DNA of 64,000 nucleotides from Littorina saxatilis (GCF_037325665.1 NC_090261.1:14264312-14328311), one strand, 5' to 3'. Shown: positions 44,548 to 57,984, counted from the stretch's first letter. The notes: a model not told the origin generated them from the letters alone. Translations and numbers: made by a program.

Positions 44548-44610
44548 TTGTTTGTTTGTTTATTTGTTGCTTAACGTCCAGCCGACTACGCAGAGCCATA
44601 TCAGGACGAG
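44548..44610 (-). mobile_element. 63-base scrap of the AAACA-tailed SINE with target duplication
   Basis: Contains only the 3' end of the SINE at 26547-26844 (CCATATCAGG, AACGTCCAGCCGAC, AAACAAACAAG on the complement). Flanked by CCGGAATCATGC at 44536-44547 and 44611-44622. Confidence 0.85.
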
Positions 44611-44631
44611 CCGGAATCATGCGTCGGCCAT

Positions 44632-44672
44632 TTTTCTCAATATGCTTTTGGATATTGAGTAAAATGGCCGAC
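44632..44672. repeat. Short hairpin
   Basis: GTCGGCCATTTTTCTCAATAT and ATATTGAGTAAAATGGCCGAC-type arms around GCTTTTGG; one mismatch. The duplication of the neighbouring SINE scrap lies just outside. Confidence 0.8.
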
Positions 44673-45020
44673 TTCCGCCGCATTATGCTTTGATGATCGG
44701 AAGAGACCATCCAATCACAGCCCCCGAATTCCCCCACGTGTTCATCAGAATAGCTATATATAGTCATAAGCAGATAGTTTTGAAAAACGCGGACTGAATT
44801 TTATCCAATCGAACGTTTTTTTGTTGTTTTTTTGGTTTTGTTGATTTTTTTTCTCTGTCTTGATTTTAGTCTGTGTAAGACTGATTTTGGTGTTTTGGTC
44901 CATTTGTTTTATTGTTTAAATTTTCTTCTACTTTGCTTGCTGTTATTTTCGATTTGGCCTTTATCATTCTGTACGTGTCCCTTTCATCTTGTGTTCGAAG
45001 ATTAGCTCAGTGACCTAATA

Positions 45021-48000
45021 ATGCCTGATTGTGGTAGAGCATCTGGCCTCCGTGCTGGACTCGTAAACATCTACCATTTATACAACAAACTGCCTGATGT
45101 AAGTTTATTATTAAGCAGGGCAAATCGCCCAGTTCACCTTTTCGGAATAAGCGAAACGAGAATCGATTCTCGCGTTACCGATACACTTATCCAGATCCCG
45201 AATTATTCTGTACTCCGTCGTGATGGCAGTGAACGCGGCCACACGGGTTTGGCACTCTACATTCATTCTTCGATTGCTAACTTTACGGTTAGAAGACGTG
45301 ACCTTGAAACACCGAAGGTGGAATGTCTGTGGGTTGAGGTAAAACAATCAAAATCGTCTTCTTTGTTAGTGGGCTATGTCTATCGAAACCCTGCAGAGAG
45401 GCAAGGTTGGCGCGACGACTTTGAGTCGATGATGGACAGTGTCAACGGTCGCGGGTCCAATATTTTGTTACTAGGTGACTTTAATATTGATTTAAACAAA
45501 CCTCAGCCAGCAAGGGCAAATACTACCTCGCTTTTTGGACTTCATCAGCTAGTTCAAAACCCAACGCGCGTAACCAGCACCAGTACAACACTAATAGATC
45601 ATATATATACCAACCATGCGTCCATGGTATCAAAGGTGTCAGTATCTAAAGAAAGTTTTAGCGATCACTATCCTGTTTTTTGCACATGGTCTTTCACGCT
45701 GCCCAAGCGACCTCCTAAAGGCCATACAACTATTAAATATAGATCCTTTAAGAATTTCAATCAGTCTGAGTTTATATCTGATCTAGCAGTTGCTCCATTT
45801 CATGTCGTTTTTGGTCACAGTGACCCCGACATGGCGTTGAAAGCCTTCTTTTATGTTTTGTTACCTGTTATTGACAAACATGCACCACTCCGAGAGAAAA
45901 GAGTAAAGCATCCCACGCTTCCTCCGTGGTTAAACACAGATTTAACCAATGCCATGGCCCTTCGAGATTACTTTAAAGAAAAGAAAATGGCTACGGAGTT
46001 TAAAAAACAGAGGAATAAAGTTACCGACATCGTGCGTGATGAAAAACGTAGCTATTTTAATAAACTGGTATCAGACAAAAGGGACACAGCTACTCTCTGG
46101 CGTGCTGTCAATGAAATCACCCACAAAACTCGGAAAATGTCAAATCCATCTGTAACTTCACTATCCCCTCAAACTTTTAACAATCATTTTCTATCCCTTG
46201 CCGATAGACTGCTGACTGCAGCCCAAGGTAATGCAAACCGAGATAAATACGAGTGTCCAGAGACACTCACTTCGTTCTGCTCCGGCAAACTGGAAAAAAG
46301 CTTCCCTTTTCCGCGTTCCACCAATTGCGGTGCACGAAGTGGGAAAATACATAAGGGACCTGAAAAACAAGAAATCGATGGGGCCTGACAATGTCCCTGC
46401 ACATCTCTTTAAAATGGCTGTGCCATATATTGTTGATTCACTTATCCACGTATACAATTTATGTATTGAAAAGGTTACATTTCCTACCGTTTTTAAAACT
46501 GCAAAAGTAGTACCGCTGCCTAAAACTAGCGTCCAATTTCAATCTTATCGATTTTGTCAAAGCCACTTGAAAAACATGTCCACCAGCATTTACTCCAGTA
46601 TATGGAGAACAATAATCTTTTTCATCCGTCACAGTCTGGGTTTCGTCGGAAACATTCTTGTCACACTGCCCTTATTAAGATGTGCGATTCTTGGCTGTCA
46701 GCTATAAACCGGTCTGAAATAGTCAACTGAAGTGTCAACATAATATCGTAGCTGGACTTCAAGAAGGCTTTCGACACAGTGGACCATACTACCTTACTTT
46801 CAAAGCTGTCCGCGTACCTCCCTAAGTCTCCATTTATAGCCTTCTTTCATTCTTATTTAAGTGATCGTAAACAGTATGTCCTTCTTAATGGAAAACCGTC
46901 GTCTACAGGTCGTGTCACAAGTGGGGTTCCCCAAGGATCGGTTCTCGGCCCACTTTTGTTCTGTATATTCATTAACGACTTGCCACTCCATATTTCTGAT
47001 CCTCATGTTATCAATGACCTTTTTGCTGACGACTCATCTGTGTACACTTTTTCAAAGCATCTGAACACGTTAGAGTCATCACTTCAAAGAAGCCTCGATG
47101 AAATTTTTACTTGGTGTAACACTAATAGTATGATAGTACATCCGGCAAAAACCAAAACTATGGTAATCACTTCTAGACAGAAACAACAGCTGGCCCCACT
47201 TGATCTAAAGCTTAGCATTGGTTCATCACCGATTGAGCAAGTGCGTGAACATCGGGTTCTAGGGGTCACAATAGATTCTGAGCTTAACTGGAAATGTCAC
47301 TTAAACAATATGAATAAAACGTTATCGAGAAACATGTTTTTGTTCTCGCAGCTACGATATTATGTTGACACTTCAGTTCTAAAATTGTTTTACCATGCAC
47401 ATATTCTGTCACATCTAAGTTATGCTTCCACGTTGTGGGACAACTGTAGTGATGTCCACATGATGAAACTAAATTCTCTCCATCGTCGTGCAGCTAAACT
47501 GATGGTACCTAACTCATCAGTCACTACTGACAAGAAACTAAAACTGCTCGACCTCCTTCCGTTAAACCAGCAGCTTAAACTGAATAAAGCATTGTTCATG
47601 TTTAGAGTTACAAACAAAGAAGTCCCTGAGTACATTCAGTCACTATTTCAAAGGGCAACCAACAGGTATGGTTCCAGTAAATTCATTCCACCTCGCCCTC
47701 GACTAGATTTGTACAAGTCTAGTCTTGCATTCTCCGGATCTTCAGTATGGAATTCGCTTCCAACTGTACTTAAACATATTCCGTCAGTCAAGGCCTTTAA
47801 GAAACAAACACACAGACATTTGTTCGAAGTCTGATTCAAAGTGAAACAGTTATTGTAACATTGTGGCAATTCGTAAATTGGTTTATTCCGATATCTTAAA
47901 CCACCCTAATTTAATCAATACATAAACGTTATCTTATAGCTTCACATGTATATTAGCATGCGTGTATGCAATTTATGCATGGAAAAAGATACGGGATACG

Positions 48001-48485
48001 ATTCTCTTTTTATGATTGTTGTTTTTCTACACTTGACTTGCTATTTGTTTGCTTGCTGTTGTTGTTTTTATTCAGGACCTCATGTTCTTATTGAACGTAA
48101 CTTTGCACTCATTATTGTTATTATTATCATTATTGTCATTATTGTTATTATTATTAGTGTTATTATTATCATTGTTATTATTTTATTGTTATTAATCTTA
48201 TTATCATGAAATCATCCTCATTGCCTTCATTGCTATTATCATTGTTACTTTTGCTATCTTTATACTTCATAGTTTTTATTTAGTTAATCTATAACTTTTG
48301 ATTTGCTTTTGAATGTTACTTATTACCATATGTATGTTTCGTCAAATTCGTAGTGTCCATATGCTCTTTTCATGTGTTGTTTTGTTCTCGTCTTTGTTTG
48401 CAAGGACAGATTGTAAGACTAGGCAATGCCTAAAATTTCCATCCTTCTGTAATAAAGTTTCATCAATCAATCAATCAATCAATCA
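45021..48485 (+). mobile_element. CR1/L2-like LINE, nearly full ORF2 but broken
   Basis: Encodes endonuclease plus reverse transcriptase. The first frame (45021-46388) has AP-endonuclease motifs FGISETRID, LLLGDFNID and SDHYPV. RT follows in other frames: KKSMGPDNVPAHLFKMAVP at 46370-46430, GFRRKHSCHTAL near 46640, DFKKAFDTVDH near 46760, then 46779-47834 with SGVPQGSVLGPLLF and FADD. Frame changes near 46300 and 46530 plus two in-frame stops near 46727 and 46748 show it is inactive. The 3' UTR ends AATAAAGTTTC plus (ATCA)n at 48460-48487, a CR1/L2-type tail. ORF1 was not identified upstream. Confidence 0.85.
48105..48215. repeat. (ATT)n-rich low-complexity tract
   Basis: TTATTATTATCATT units inside the LINE 3' UTR. 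Confidence 0.8.
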
Positions 48486-48486
48486 A

Positions 48487-48572
48487 TCTCTCTCTCTTTC
48501 GCTCCCTCCCCCCTCTCCCCCTCTCTCTCTCTCTCTTTCGCTCCCTCCCTCCCTCTCCCCCCTCTCTCTCAC
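48487..48572. repeat. CT-rich microsatellite
   Basis: CTCTCT and CCCTCC units between the LINE tail and the next repeat. Confidence 0.85.
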
Positions 48573-49432
48573 TCTTTTTATATTTAGTCAAGTTTTGACT
48601 AAATATTTTAACATCGAGGGGGAATCGAAACGAGGGTCGTGGTGTATGTGCGTGTGTGCGTGTGTGTGTGTGTGTAGAGCGATTCAGACTAAACTACTGG
48701 ACCGATCTTTATGAAATTTGACATGAGAGTTCCTGGGTATGAAATCCCCGAACGTTTTTTTCATTTTTTGGATAAATGTCTTTGATGACGTCATATCCGG
48801 CTTTTCGTGAAAGTTGAGGCGGCACTGTCACGCCCTCATTTTTCAACCAAATTGGTTGAAATTTTGGTCAAGTAATCTTCGACGAAGCCCGGACTTCGGT
48901 ATTGCATTTCAGCTTGGTGGCTTAAAAATTAATTAATGACTTTGGTCATTAAAAATCTGAAAATTGTAAAAAAAAATAAAAATTTATAAAACGATCCAAA
49001 TTTACGTTTATCTTATTCTCCATCATTTGCTGATTCCAAAAACATATAAATATGTTATATTCGGATTAAAAACAAGCTCTGAAAATTAAATATATAAAAA
49101 TTATTATCAAAATTAAATTGTCCAAATCAATTTAAAAACACTTTCATCTTATTCCTTGTCGGTTTCTGATTCCAAAAACATATAGGTATGATATGTTTGG
49201 ATTAAAAACACGCTCAGAAAGTTAAAACAAAGAGAGGTACAGAAAAGCGTGCTATCCTTCTTAGCGCAACTACTACCCCGCTCTTCTTGTCAATTTCACT
49301 GCCTTTGCCATGAGCGGTTGACTGACGATGCTACGAGTATACGGTCTTGCTGAAAAATGGCATTGCGTTCAGTTTCATTCTGTGAGTTCGACAGCTACTT
49401 GACTAAATATTGTATTTTCGCCTTACGCGACT
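48573..49432 (-). repeat. TTTAGTCAA-family dispersed repeat, minus copy
   Basis: Starts CTTTTTATATTTAGTCAAG and ends CGCCTTACGCGACTT, the exact inverse layout of 37527-38400. The best-preserved copy by eye. Confidence 0.85.
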
Positions 49433-49447
49433 TGTTTGTCTTCTCTC

Positions 49448-50760
49448 TTCCTGCAGATAACCGTTTTTGCACCAATCACTAGGGAGATTTAAAAAACGAA
49501 ACGTCGGGACGTTTCGTTTTGAAGTTGTGGTAAACGTCATCATTTCGGGGGTCTCTCGCTGGAAAGGTGAAGGTCAACTAAAACGGAACGTGGAACGTCA
49601 AAACGCAGTCACGTTTTCCACCCCCAAAAAACGAACAATATTTCGTCAACTTTTGTGAGTATTTTTGCACACTAACAGTTTTATTTGTTGGCCATTTTAT
49701 GCATTGCTAGATTCATCAACCCTTTCACAGTCTTTCAGCGCTGAGAATGTGTTCATTGGAGGTAGACAACTGTTGTGAACTGAAATATTTTGAAGGGTGC
49801 TGATCCTGGTACATTTATCCAACTTCATGGTGAGAAAGCAAATGGCGAAGCAGAAGTAGGTCATCGCATCGAATTTTTATTCTGGCTTCGTATGTGATTT
49901 TGTATAAACAAAGTCTGTGTGATTTATTTGGACTGAAAATAATCAAAGTATGCCCGATTCTGGACCACCTCCTGGTGGTTTTTTTTTTCATTCTGATCGA
50001 GGACAGACGTGACACGTACAAAACAACCCCTAGTTGGGGAAAGGCTTCTAAATCGGCACAGGCGTGTGCACAGGGCCGTTTTCTGAGAATGGGGAATACT
50101 CAGGGTATAATTGCCTACATGGTTCGGTAGAGCTCTTTGCCATAGGCTGTTACCAGTTGTAAAAATTGAGATGCGTGAAATGGATAAAAAAAAATAATGA
50201 GTTCGAATGAGTAAATCTTGGAATTCATCTAATTTTTGTGAAATACAATTGATGATGAGCAGGTGCATGAATTGAAAAATGTGAAGCTCTTGTGTGTGCA
50301 ATGCGAGTATGTCAATCCTTTATTGACTCGTGGAGTTGAAATTATGCCATGCCCAGTCAGCGGATCATATCCTGCCATGCCCGGCCTTTCATTCCGAAAC
50401 GAAACGTGAATACATCTAAATCTTGTCTGCGGCCTATGCCGTCTCGTTTCACGTTCCCTTTCGCGGGGTGACTCATTCACCAAACGAAACGAGCTGCAAA
50501 ACGAAACGTGCTGTCTTTTAAATCTCCCTACTGATGGATGAATACAGATTGCCTGAGGTTGTGTAAGGCTTGGGTTTTGATAAATGCTGTCGTTTTCAGT
50601 CTGGTGCTGTCTTTTCGATTCTAGGTTTGTCCGTACTTTCTTTTTCCTGCAGATGTTTGCATCCAGTGACGGATGAACGGAGGTTGGGTAAGGTATAGTG
50701 AAAGACTTGTCTTTTTTCTGTATGGTGCTGTCCGGGATGTCGATTCTTTGTTCCTTTTCT
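49448..50760. repeat. Diverged ~150-bp tandem pair split by the TIR element
   Basis: Two units share TTCCTGCAGAT, GATGGATGAA...GAGGTTG.GTAAGG and CTG.TGGTGCTGTC. The first is 49448-49480 plus 50533-50640, the second 50641-50760. The TIR element landed in the first. Confidence 0.5.
49481..50529. mobile_element. ~1.05-kb TIR element, AGGGAGATTTAAAA ends
   Basis: Inverted ends AGGGAGATTTAAAA and TTTTAAATCTCCCT, flanked by ACT at 49478-49480 and 50530-50532 (alternatively TA with one longer base each side). Subterminal ACGAAACGT and ACGTTTCGT motifs recur in both halves. No transposase frame. Confidence 0.7.
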
Positions 50761-50768
50761 CTTTTTGA

Positions 50769-50771
<3 letters not shown>

Positions 50772-50807
<36 letters not shown>

Positions 50808-50827
50808 CCTCTCGTTCTCTCTCTTTC

Positions 50828-50869
<42 letters not shown>

Positions 50870-50889
50870 TCCCTCTCGTTCTCTCTCTT

Positions 50890-50961
<72 letters not shown>

Positions 50962-50999
50962 CCTCCCTCTCGTTCTATCTCTTTCTCTCTCTCTATTTA

Positions 51000-51053
<54 letters not shown>

Positions 51054-51132
51054 CGTCCGTCCGTCCGTCCGTCCCTCCCTCCCTCCCTCCCTCCCTCCCT
51101 TCCTCCCTCTCTCCCTCCCTCCCTCCCTCCCC

Positions 51133-51217
<85 letters not shown>

Positions 51218-51226
51218 CCCCTCTCT
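50772..51226. repeat. Long compound microsatellite (CT, CTGT, CCGT, CCCT)
   Basis: About 450 bases: CT runs, then CTGT at 51000-51047, CCGT at 51048-51072, CCCT to about 51133 and CT again. Long Ser/Leu or Arg/Glu frames here are artefacts. Confidence 0.95.
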
Positions 51227-51639
51227 AACACAAAGCCACTGACTGCATCGATATACGAAGCTGATGATATATACACCTCGAAGTGATCCCATAGTAAGGC
51301 TATACTCGAAAACTATCATAATTTTGTACTGCTTATTTGCAATAAATCCGGCTTTTGCATTGGTTAAGTCATGCATGGTCAACGGACTTTCACAAAAGAC
51401 CCCAATACACATAAAAGGAAACTGACGATGATAAAATCGTTTATCTAAACGTCACTCTGTGAAAACATTGGCGTCATTTTAATGTGTCTTACACACACAC
51501 AGACTGCATCGATATACGAACGTACAACCAAGGCCAAGACGCAGAAGGAACACCAGAAAACGAACAACAAGAATGAAGTTGGATCTGCATCAACTGCGTT
51601 CAGCTAAATCATTGATGAACCCATTCTGATTATCATCGC
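51227..51639. other. Short intergenic stretch with a 19-base direct repeat
   Basis: GACTGCATCGATATACGAA occurs at 51241 and again at 51502. No gene. Confidence 0.5.
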
Positions 51640-52250
51640 TCAACGGCTATCGCCAGTTATCTCTCTGACCGGACGCTAAAGTCCTACGCGAATCTATCAA
51701 AACAAGAATACAGAGTTATCTCCCATATGTTGTTCGCGAGCAGTGTTCGCGAGACGAAAATGATTGCAGATTGGCCGACTTCGACAGTGATCTCCGTTCT
51801 GTTCTTCACAGTTATGATAAAGACATTGTTCTAAGGTCAAAACAAGTCGAAATTTTGGGACTGCTGCCGGAAGGAGACCGTAATACGGTATATGGCTGCA
51901 TCACTGTCAGAAAAAATCGTCTGCTCCAGCGAGCGCCGAAACCAAACGGTTGATTATCACGTGACACTTTTGCCATATTTAGAGTTGTTTGCACAGTAAA
52001 TACAGCCGCGAAAAATAGCTCGCTTGAAACTGTCTTACATATCAATTCCTTTGTAATTTAAAAATTACACAACACCATGAAAAATCATTATCGACGATCG
52101 CGAATCTGCTTATATCCATAACACATTACGAAAAGATCTAAATATGTAAAAAAAATAAAAAAAAATCGATTTCCTCTCCAGACAAGGAAAACCATGGCAT
52201 CCTGTCAGGGATAGAATGAACCGAACTCATTTTGACCTGAGGTCAGGATG
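51640..52250 (-). repeat. Dispersed repeat, minus copy paired with 36660-37330
   Basis: Reverse complement of the 36660 copy. On the plus strand it holds a 60-codon frame at 51771-51953 with DIVLRSKQVEILGLLPEGDR, which faintly recalls the Q-motif start of RecQ-type helicases (LR..Q.E....L). Likely a repeat with a protein relic. Confidence 0.65.
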
Positions 52251-52490
52251 TGATGAACCATGGCTAAAAACCTTCGACCACGGACACCTGAGAAAAGGAC
52301 CTAGGCTATAGGCTATTAAATGACAAGCAGCCACCTTTATTGGTCTTCTTGGTTTACCGAGACTAGCACGATCACGCTTGAGTTCAACCGGCCGCCCAAG
52401 CTGACGACACCAAAGGGTTAACTGCGCATAGCTGATGGCTTTTTCTGTAACTTCCTCCACCGGTGCTGTGGCAAACATGATGCCTCTCAA
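52227..52490 (-). other. Unrecognised 87-codon frame
   Basis: Minus-strand frame with varied codons (APVEEVTEKAISYAQLTLWC) and a stop next to the dispersed repeat. No domain recognised, and no splice partner or second copy seen. Confidence 0.15.
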
Positions 52491-52499
52491 AGAGGGGCT

Positions 52500-53345
52500 T
52501 GTTGGAATTACAAGGTTTGAAGACTCGCGGGGCGGGGGTGTTGGAGATGTGGAGAAGGTGAGTGTACGTGGGGGAGGCGAGTGGGGAGCGCTTAATTAGA
52601 TTAATCAGCGATTTAGACAGACGCTTGGTCTTAAAAATATGTCAGTCCTTGATCGGGCAAAGAGAGAGACGCAGACGCAGATAATTTATTCAATAGGCCA
52701 TAGCCCCTTATGAAGGAGTGTGAACAAATGGTTAACGTTGCAAATAATTTAACTCATCAGGTGCAAAAAAGGTACAACATAATAATCGCACAACACTACA
52801 GATTAAAACATACATTACACGGTATTTAAAGCCATATGTACTCGATGACTATACACGCTAATTGCTTTACCAACAGCTGGAGACATGCTAAATTAAGTTC
52901 CCTGCAAAATATTGTGGTCTATGACCCCTTCAATGTTGAGATATGTTAATTTTCATTTTGATCTGGATCGTCCTATTTATAGATTTGGCAACACATGTAA
53001 CGTTGATGCAAGGGAGCTAACACCGCGGCTTTGTTGACATCCTCAGAACAAGCTGTAATGCATGTATTATGGTCCGCGCATGGTGACATATCGTCATTAT
53101 ATGGTCTTATGGTGCGTTTGACATCGATTATGGGCAAACTACACTTTGTAAACACGGGAGCGCGTACATATGCCTTTAACTACGAGGTTACAACATCTCT
53201 TAATTTAAAGGCTTTATACAATTACAGGGATACATTTCTAACAACAGTTTCTTGAGGTGAAGCCAGGAGCAAGCTGAGTCTAAAAGTGCTTGGGTTTTTA
53301 TAATATTTAAATGGGATAAATTTTTCTCTTAATCTGTTTAAGTAT
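52500..53345. other. Intergenic, no gene recognised
   Basis: Nothing coding or repetitive that I can support. Confidence 0.4.
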
Positions 53346-53348
53346 GGA

Positions 53349-53545
<197 letters not shown>

Positions 53546-53817
53546 TGAACAAGTAGGGGGAAACAACAACAACAACAAAACATGAAATAAATAGGCTAAG
53601 TGGAAGAGAATACGAGAGAGACAGAACAAAAGTCAGAATGAAAGACAGACAGACGGACAGATAGACGGAGTCCATACTATGGAAGAGTCATCTCTTCTCT
53701 ACGAGGACGACGATTGTAACCAGAGAGAGTTGCTGTCACTGTCCCACCTGACCTTGTAGGTGGTAATTCTGTGATTTCCTGGCTAAAAGCACGTCAACAG
53801 ATTCACTCCAAAAACAA

Positions 53818-54052
<235 letters not shown>

Positions 54053-54204
54053 ACCCAGTAAGAGTCACGAATCCGAGGAAGCGAACAAATGTATCTAGCG
54101 ACACCGGTGCAGCCAGGCTAGGGTAAGGTAGCCTAAGTAGCCGGTCACGACACGACAGTGGCCACACAGCGCCTGACCACTACGAGGTCACTTGGCGTCC
54201 AGTG

Positions 54205-55140
54205 CTGTCGGACTGATCTACTGTCACTGGCACTGTCACTGTCTTTATCTATACCTGCATGCAGCAGGCTTTACTTACAAATACAGACTGTAGGCTTAGA
54301 GAGGCAATAACCCGCTGTTTCTTGTAAAATCGCAATTCTTTTTTTCTTTTTTTCATAACCATAATAACACTTTATTGCCCATTAAAATCAATGTATTTAA
54401 AACACGAAAGAGGCAATAACCACCGTTTTCTGTTAAAGATACACATTATTTCAGAGCAGTTTGTGTGTGTCTTGTTATCAAAAATATCATATTGATCTAC
54501 TGTTTGTTTGTATCTATAGGCTTACATACAAATACAGACTAAATGCTTAAAGGGGAAACAACTACTTGTTCCTGTTTCACAACATTTCTCAGCATTAATG
54601 TTTGTGTTTTTCTTATCAAAAAATGTGGACTGGTCTACTGTGTGTCTGTACCTATACCTACATGTAGCAGGCTTGCAATACAAAATTATACAGACTCAAT
54701 AACCACTTGTTCTTGTTACACAGCATTTCTTCTCTTTTTTTTTTAAATCAAAAATGTTGGACTGATGTACTGTGTGCGTCTCTATACCTATTCATGCATG
54801 CAGCAGGCTGACATACAAATACAGACTCTTTGCTTAAAGAGGCAATATAACCACTGTGTCCTGTTATACAGTATTTTTCAGCATTTGTTTTCCTTTCTTA
54901 TTATCAAAAATGTCACATTGATCTACTGTTAGTTTGTATATATACATGCATGTAGCGGGCATACAGTATACATACTGCAGGCTTAAAGTGGAAATAACCA
55001 CAGCATTTCTGGGCATTTGTCCTCTTTTTTTTTTAACAAAATAGTCGGACTGATCTAGGCTACACTACGTTTCTCTATATCGCTACGTGTATACTATGCA
55101 ACAGGCGCACTGTACATACCAGGTATATACAGACTGTACA
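54205..55140. repeat. Diverged ~140-bp satellite, about 6-7 units
   Basis: The marker GATCTACTG or variants lies at 54214, 54494, 54632, 54764, 54920 and 55052 (gaps 280, 138, 132, 156, 132). Each unit also has ATACAGACT, GCTTAAAG and CAGCATTTCT-like words. Confidence 0.85.
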
Positions 55141-55439
55141 GACAGTCTTCGGTTTGAATAGACAAGAGCGACTTTCGGTTATCACAGCTATGCCAAGAGT
55201 TATTATATTCAGTTTACACAGACAAAACATACTCAAAGACAGACAAGATTTGCCGCAGCTGAAGAGACCGTCTTCTAAGTCGCTGGTCAAAGGGAGAGAA
55301 TCATGAAAACCCGACAGAAGACACTTGACTAAGAGGAACAACTCTGCGAAACCTTTCCTTTCCATAGCCAGTTGTGTTACTTCCCTTGTCGTAGGGCACC
55401 GCCCCCAACTTAAATGACTTTCACTCTGCAGACGTTCTA
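55141..55439. other. Intergenic, no gene recognised
   Basis: A minus-strand frame of 125 codons covers it without recognisable features; not supported as a gene. Confidence 0.35.
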
Positions 55440-56077
55440 CACTACTCGTCATAAAAAACTTGACAGATGCGTTTGAGGGCAGATCTTTCTGATGAGGCCG
55501 TTTATCGTAAAACCAATTATATGACTGGAAAGGCCGTTTATTCCCCTACCTTGTTCAGAAAACAGATTGAGTTTACATGACGTAGTGTCGATAGTACACT
55601 GAGTGGAACCTACAACCGTCACAGACACCCCCCCAAAATCAAATTCGCAAAATCAAGGTTCCCGCGTTAAAATTGACAAAAAATCAAAACTGCTAAAACG
55701 AGGATTGACACCTACACCGCTCAGCATGCCGTAGCGTCCTTGGTAGACAAGATATGTGAACAAAACTGACTGATTTGGATGCAGATTTGATTGTTCTGTC
55801 TAAGGACATGCTAAACAAGTTTCGATTTAGTTGTTCTGATGTTTTGTTGATTTTATCGCGGGAACCTTAATTTTGCGAATTTGATTTTGGGGTGTGTCTG
55901 TGTTATAGGTTCCCCTGTATTGACACTACGTCACGTAAATTCACTCTGTTTTCTGGACAAGGTAGGGGAATTAATGGCCTTTTCAGTGATATACCGCTTG
56001 GTTTTACAATCAACAGCCTCATCAGAAAGATCTGACCTCAAACGCATCTGTAAAGGTTTTTTTTATGACGAGTAGTG
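55440..56077. mobile_element. 638-bp palindromic MITE with ~240-bp arms
   Basis: Ends CACTACTCGTCATAAAA and its complement, with TA on each side (55438-55439 and 56078-56079). The arms continue inward to about 55680 and 55845 (CAAAATCAAATTCGCAAAAT / ATTTTGCGAATTTGATTTTG). Tc1/mariner-like by TA duplication; no transposase. Confidence 0.85.
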
Positions 56078-56191
56078 TAGATTGGTTTTAGATTACAAGC
56101 ACAACTGTTTCCTGATGCGGTCACTGTATTTATTTATTTTTAATTCCCGCTTTCCGTCCATCCGTTCTTCCATCACACTCTATGTCTCTGT

Positions 56192-56620
<429 letters not shown>

Positions 56621-56624
56621 ACAA

Positions 56625-57594
56625 CCTCACACACTAATTGGGAAAAAACATAGGTTTTAAACTACACATATTGTTCTTCGAACGCTATTCCTAACAAGGA
56701 TAGATGTTTCATATTATTGTGTCTAACTTTGTTGCCTGAAAAAGCTATCAAAGCTCATATTGGTACATAAGTAAAACATGCGTGGAAGTAAATCCGACAT
56801 GCAAGTCACTTCACAGAAAATCATTTTTACCTCTCAATTGTGCGACTGAAAATAATACACATACTGTAGAAACAACTTTTTCTATACAAGGGAGGTAAGC
56901 CAGTTATTGTTTTGACTACATTGTTTTTGATTGCAGCTGACTTGTTTCCCTTGCTTGAAACCGGTTTGCTGTCTGGGGAGCTCACGTGTTTGTCAGTGAA
57001 AGTAAAAGTTTCCAGCGAAAGCATTCCAGCAACAGAGCATTATAACACATGGACAAAACACGCACCATAACTTGGGTCACGATAAGCATTTTTATGTTTG
57101 GCCTTTCTTAAAATCGTGTATTAATTTAACGTCACTCTGTAACAACATTGGCGACATTTGTCTTCATGGTTGGTATAGATGTGTTGGGTGCGGTCGAAAG
57201 TTTACAGCCACAGAAACTGAGTTTCACTTGTTTAATTCAGTGTTGGCTGAAGTAATTGTTCCTGTGTCGACTAAAATTGTCTTATCATAGTTCAAATACG
57301 TACTTAATAATCATAAGTAAACTAATATGTGTAAACAAATAAATATGCTAGAATATGGCTCTGGAAACAAACTCCGGTACATGTCCTGTTTTTAAATCCC
57401 TAACAAGGGAAGCAATCCAACACGTTTTACCTCTACTTGTTGACGACTTGTTTCCCTTTGACTGCTAGACACGACACACTCTCGGATCACTTTGTTGCCG
57501 TGTCCTACACTTTTTGACTAGTATAGGGAGCTGAACATTGAATACAACTACTTGTAGACAGGTTGACAAAAGGTTAGACAAACAGTAGTTTTTC
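56625..57594. other. Intergenic, no gene recognised
   Basis: AT-rich unique-looking sequence. Two copies of AACGTCACTCTGT...AACATTGGCG (57130 and, elsewhere, 51448) hint at a small dispersed repeat. Confidence 0.35.
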
Positions 57595-57597
57595 CAA

Positions 57598-57886
57598 TCT
57601 CCCAGGTCAACTTATGTGCAGACCAGCTAGTGACTTATCCCCCTTCGTGTGTACACGCAAGCACAATACCAAGTGCGCACGGAAAAGATCCTGTAATCCA
57701 TGTCAGAGTTCGGTGGGTTATAGAAACACGAAAATACCCAGCATGCCTCCCCTGAAATCGGCGTATGCTTGCCTGAATGGCGGGGTAAAAACGGTCATAC
57801 ACGTAAAAAATCCACTCGTGCTAAAAACATGAGTGAACGTGGGAGTCTTAGCCCATGAACGAAGAAGAAGAAGAAGAGAAGAAGAC
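57598..57886 (+). mobile_element. GAA-tailed SINE, tRNA head missing
   Basis: From ATCTCCCAGGTCAACTTATG to GAACGAAGAAGAAGAAG; matches the SINE at 6635-7027 without its first about 110 bases. Confidence 0.85.
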
Positions 57887-57984
57887 AAACAGTAGTGGGG
57901 AAACCGAAGCTAGTAAATAATACAATTTTTTTTATTAAATGACCACACACACAAAACTCACACCCACAAAACAAAGCACCCACA

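Noticed and set aside
50596-51286. Long Arg/Glu and Ser/Leu open frames
   Set aside because: They are translations of CT-type microsatellites; the same applies at 3203-3745, 21000-21195, 53222-53629, 53979-54167 and 56082-56457.
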